Source: Anaerolineaceae bacterium UBA700 (GTDB taxonomy: Bacteria > Chloroflexota > Anaerolineae > Anaerolineales > Anaerolineaceae). From it: a stretch of 5,225 nucleotides of DNA. Within the stretch, counting starts at the first letter, position 1; the number at the start of each line of letters is the position of its first letter. The translations under genes were made by a program, and so were the position numbers. Positions 3,208-5,225 of the stretch are shown here, piece after piece. The stretch lies in contig DBMK01000351.1 in the NCBI GenBank assembly GCA_002298885.1, positions 1-5,225 on the forward strand. The letters run 5' to 3'. The notes under the pieces were generated by a model. That model made no database searches, was not told where the DNA came from, and saw only the letters and a program-made list of their open reading frames with translations.

Positions 3208-5225
3208 ATGCTATCCCGACGCAACTTTTTGAAACTCAGTCTCATGGCCGGAGCAGGCCTGGCGATGCCGCTCAAGTGGCTGGCGGATGCGCCGCAGGCC
3301 TTTGCGTTCTCCCAGAGCGACAACCTGCGCAAGTTCATCCAGCCCATGCGCATGGTGGGCAACGGCATCCCGGTGGCCCAGCCGGACTCGGTTGTGCAGG
3401 GCTGGTGGCAGCCCGGCGTGACCCACTACACCATCGATATCGGCCAGTACCTGGACAAGCTGCACCCCGACCTGCCCAATGAGACCCGCCTGTGGGGCTT
3501 CGGCCAGGGGTACAGCGCCGCCAATTCGGAGTGGACCAGCCATCTGGGCGGGGTGATCGCGGTCAAACGCGGCACGCCGGTGCAGATCACCTTCCGTAAC
3601 CACCTGCCGCCCAACCACATCCTGCCCATTGACACGACCATCATGGGCGCGGACGGCGCCCTGAACCGGGCCGACATCCACCTGCACGGCGGTCTGGTTC
3701 CCTGGACCAGCGACGGCGGCCCGCACGCCTGGTGGGACCCGGACGGCAACCAGGGGGTCAGCTTCCTCAACAACCAGATCCTGCGCCCGGGGCAGACCGT
3801 TCCCAAGAACGAGGCCGAGTACTATTATCCCAACAACCAGGGCTCGCGCGTGTTGTGGTACCACGACCACACCTTCGGCAATACGCGCATCAACGCCTAC
3901 GCCGGCATCGCCAGCGCCTACGTCATCTACGACGATTATGAGCTTTCGCTGGTGGCCGGCTACAACCTGCCCGGCCCGCTGGACCCGCGCACCATTTACA
4001 TGGTCTTCCAGGACAAGATTTTCGTGTCGAACCAGACCCTGACCAACGACCCCACCTGGTTCGACGCGGTGCAAAACTCGCGCAAGGGCGACCTGTGGTA
4101 CGCCCATAAATACGAGGCGGATCCAGGCCCAACCGGTACGCCCCCCGCCGTCTCCGAGGTGCCCGAGTTCTTCGGCGACACCATCCTGGTCAACGGTACA
4201 GTCTATCCGTACCTCGAGGTTGAACAGCGCGAGTACCGCCTGCGCCTGCTGAACGCCTGCAACGCCCGCTTCTTGAACCCGCGCCTGGTCTACGCCCAGA
4301 ATGCCGACCCCACCGAGCCCCAGGCGGACGCGCCCGGGCCGGAGTTCATCCAGATCGCTACGGAGGGCGGTTTCCTGCCGGCGGCCACCATCGTCAATAT
4401 GCCCGGCCTGCCGGGCCTGCTCATGGCGCCGGCCGAACGCGCCGACCTGATCGTCAGCTTCCGTGACGTGCCGGCAGGGTCGACGCTGCTGCTGTACAGC
4501 GACGCCCCCGCCCCCTACCCCATGGGCGACGACGCCAACGATTACTACCCCGGCAACCCGGCCACCCCCAGCTCCATCGCCGGCAAGGGCCCTAACACGC
4601 GCACCCTGTTGCAGATCCGGGTCAAGGCCCGCACCGGCGTCGACGACGCCCCCATCTCGCTGCCGCCGGACGGGTTCACGCCTACCGATCCCTTCCTGGT
4701 GCAGCAGGACCCGGGTGAGCCGACCGACGTGCCGGATGGGGTGAAGGTGCGCTACCTGACCCTTAATGAAGATTTCGACGACCACGGCCGCCTGATTCAA
4801 TTCCTGGGCACCAACGCCCCGGTAAACCCCGGCCTGTTTGGGCGAGCTTACGAGGACGACCCAACCGAGGTGATTGACGCCGGCACGACCGAAGCCTGGG
4901 AGATCATCAACCTCACCGGCGACACACACCCGATCCACTTCCACCTGGTCAACGTGCAGGTGCTGTCGCGCCAGGCCTTCGACGTGGACCATTACACCGG
5001 CGGCGTTCCCAGCTACACGGCCGAGGCCACCGCACCCGACGCCAACGAGCTGGGCTGGAAGGAGACCGTGCGCATGAATCCCGGCGAGGTGACTCGTGTG
5101 TTGATGAAATTCGATATTCCGGCCGTGCCGTTCACCGTCCCCGACAGCCCGCGCACCGGCGGCCACGAGTACGTGTGGCACTGCCACATCCTCGAGCACG
5201 AGGAGCACGACATGATGCGCCCGCT
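3208..5225 (+). CDS. Tat-exported multicopper oxidase (CotA/bilirubin-oxidase-like laccase), cut at the right edge
   Basis: The frame is open for 672 complete codons to the window end. It begins with a twin-arginine signal: SRRNFLK at residues 3-9, a hydrophobic stretch, and a likely cleavage after AFA (31-33). The oxidase would be folded and copper-loaded before export. Three cupredoxin domains lie at roughly 60-240, 260-470 and 500-672. All four copper motifs are intact: HLH at 158-160, HDH at 219-221, HPIHFH at 574-579 and HCHILEHEEHDMM at 658-670. By family assignment type 1 copper is held by H574, C659, H664 and M669, type 2 by H158 and H577, and type 3 by H160, H219, H221, H579, H658 and H660. 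HLHGGLVPWTSDGGP and EFIQIATEGGFLP place it near CotA/bilirubin oxidases, which oxidise phenols, bilirubin or metal ions and reduce oxygen to water. It is clearly longer than CotA (513 residues). Only the last few residues, or an unseen extra domain, are missing. The physiological substrate is unknown. Confidence 0.96.
   Translation, partial: MLSRRNFLKLSLMAGAGLAMPLKWLADAPQAFAFSQSDNLRKFIQPMRMVGNGIPVAQPDSVVQGWWQPGVTHYTIDIGQYLDKLHPDLPNETRLWGFGQGYSAANSEWTSHLGGVIAVKRGTPVQITFRNHLPPNHILPIDTTIMGADGALNRADIHLHGGLVPWTSDGGPHAWWDPDGNQGVSFLNNQILRPGQTVPKNEAEYYYPNNQGSRVLWYHDHTFGNTRINAYAGIASAYVIYDDYELSLVAGYNLPGPLDPRTIYMVFQDKIFVSNQTLTNDPTWFDAVQNSRKGDLWYAHKYEADPGPTGTPPAVSEVPEFFGDTILVNGTVYPYLEVEQREYRLRLLNACNARFLNPRLVYAQNADPTEPQADAPGPEFIQIATEGGFLPAATIVNMPGLPGLLMAPAERADLIVSFRDVPAGSTLLLYSDAPAPYPMGDDANDYYPGNPATPSSIAGKGPNTRTLLQIRVKARTGVDDAPISLPPDGFTPTDPFLVQQDPGEPTDVPDGVKVRYLTLNEDFDDHGRLIQFLGTNAPVNPGLFGRAYEDDPTEVIDAGTTEAWEIINLTGDTHPIHFHLVNVQVLSRQAFDVDHYTGGVPSYTAEATAPDANELGWKETVRMNPGEVTRVLMKFDIPAVPFTVPDSPRTGGHEYVWHCHILEHEEHDMMRP

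Noticed and set aside
2997..3482. A 161-codon plus-strand frame through the hairpin element into the oxidase gene
   Set aside because: It has no ribosome binding site, starts inside a palindromic repeat and runs out of frame through the N-terminal part of the multicopper oxidase.
3211..5208. A 665-codon open frame on the minus strand opposite the multicopper oxidase
   Set aside because: It is a mirror of a GC-rich coding sequence. Its translation is Val/Gly/Ala/Arg-rich with no domain, while the plus strand carries all four copper motifs, a Tat signal and a strong ribosome binding site.

Overview
The window looks like an ordinary bacterial chromosome segment with two compositional classes. 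Outer genes are GC-rich: sample 60-base rows count about 75% G+C in the left gene (661-720) and 72% in the right gene (3661-3720). The central block is close to 50% (rows 1561-1620 and 2401-2460), and one stretch of the main intergenic region drops to about 28% (3121-3180). The style, with GC-rich coding sequence, GC-rich hairpin repeats between genes, a CocE-type hydrolase and a Tat-exported CotA-like copper oxidase, would fit Chloroflexota (Anaerolineae-like) or another GC-rich environmental lineage. That is a guess from style; no rRNA or marker gene is present.

Layout, left to right. (1) 1-978, minus: the first 326 residues of a CocE/NonD-family serine hydrolase whose 3' end lies beyond the left edge. 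(2) 996-2896, minus: a compact three-gene unit read from right to left, consisting of a PadR-family regulator (2378-2896), a four-helix membrane protein (1967-2374, starting 3 nt after the padR stop) and a retinol-dehydrogenase-like SDR oxidoreductase (996-1934). A good sigma70-type promoter precedes the PadR gene, with a 12-bp perfect palindrome between it and the start codon. (3) 2897-3207: a 311-base divergent intergenic region holding that promoter, a pair of GC-rich hairpins, three 12-bp-spaced copies of ATAGTC and a 14-bp palindrome. (4) 3208 to the right edge, plus: a multicopper oxidase with a twin-arginine signal and all four copper motifs, cut just after its last motif.

How the parts may work together. 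PadR proteins commonly repress their own operon and respond to phenolic or lipophilic compounds. Here one sits with a membrane protein and an NADP(H)-type SDR, divergent from a laccase-like exported oxidase. A small regulated redox or detoxification module is a reasonable hypothesis, but only the three-gene unit is supported as an operon. The hydrolase is 17 nt downstream of the SDR stop and may be read through from it, or transcribed from its own weak promoter as a near-leaderless message. I see no mobile-element gene, CRISPR array, RNA gene or convincing new system. The most interesting points are the operator architecture at 2902-2964, the hairpin sequence that encodes the SDR C-terminus, and the repeats flanking the lower-GC block.
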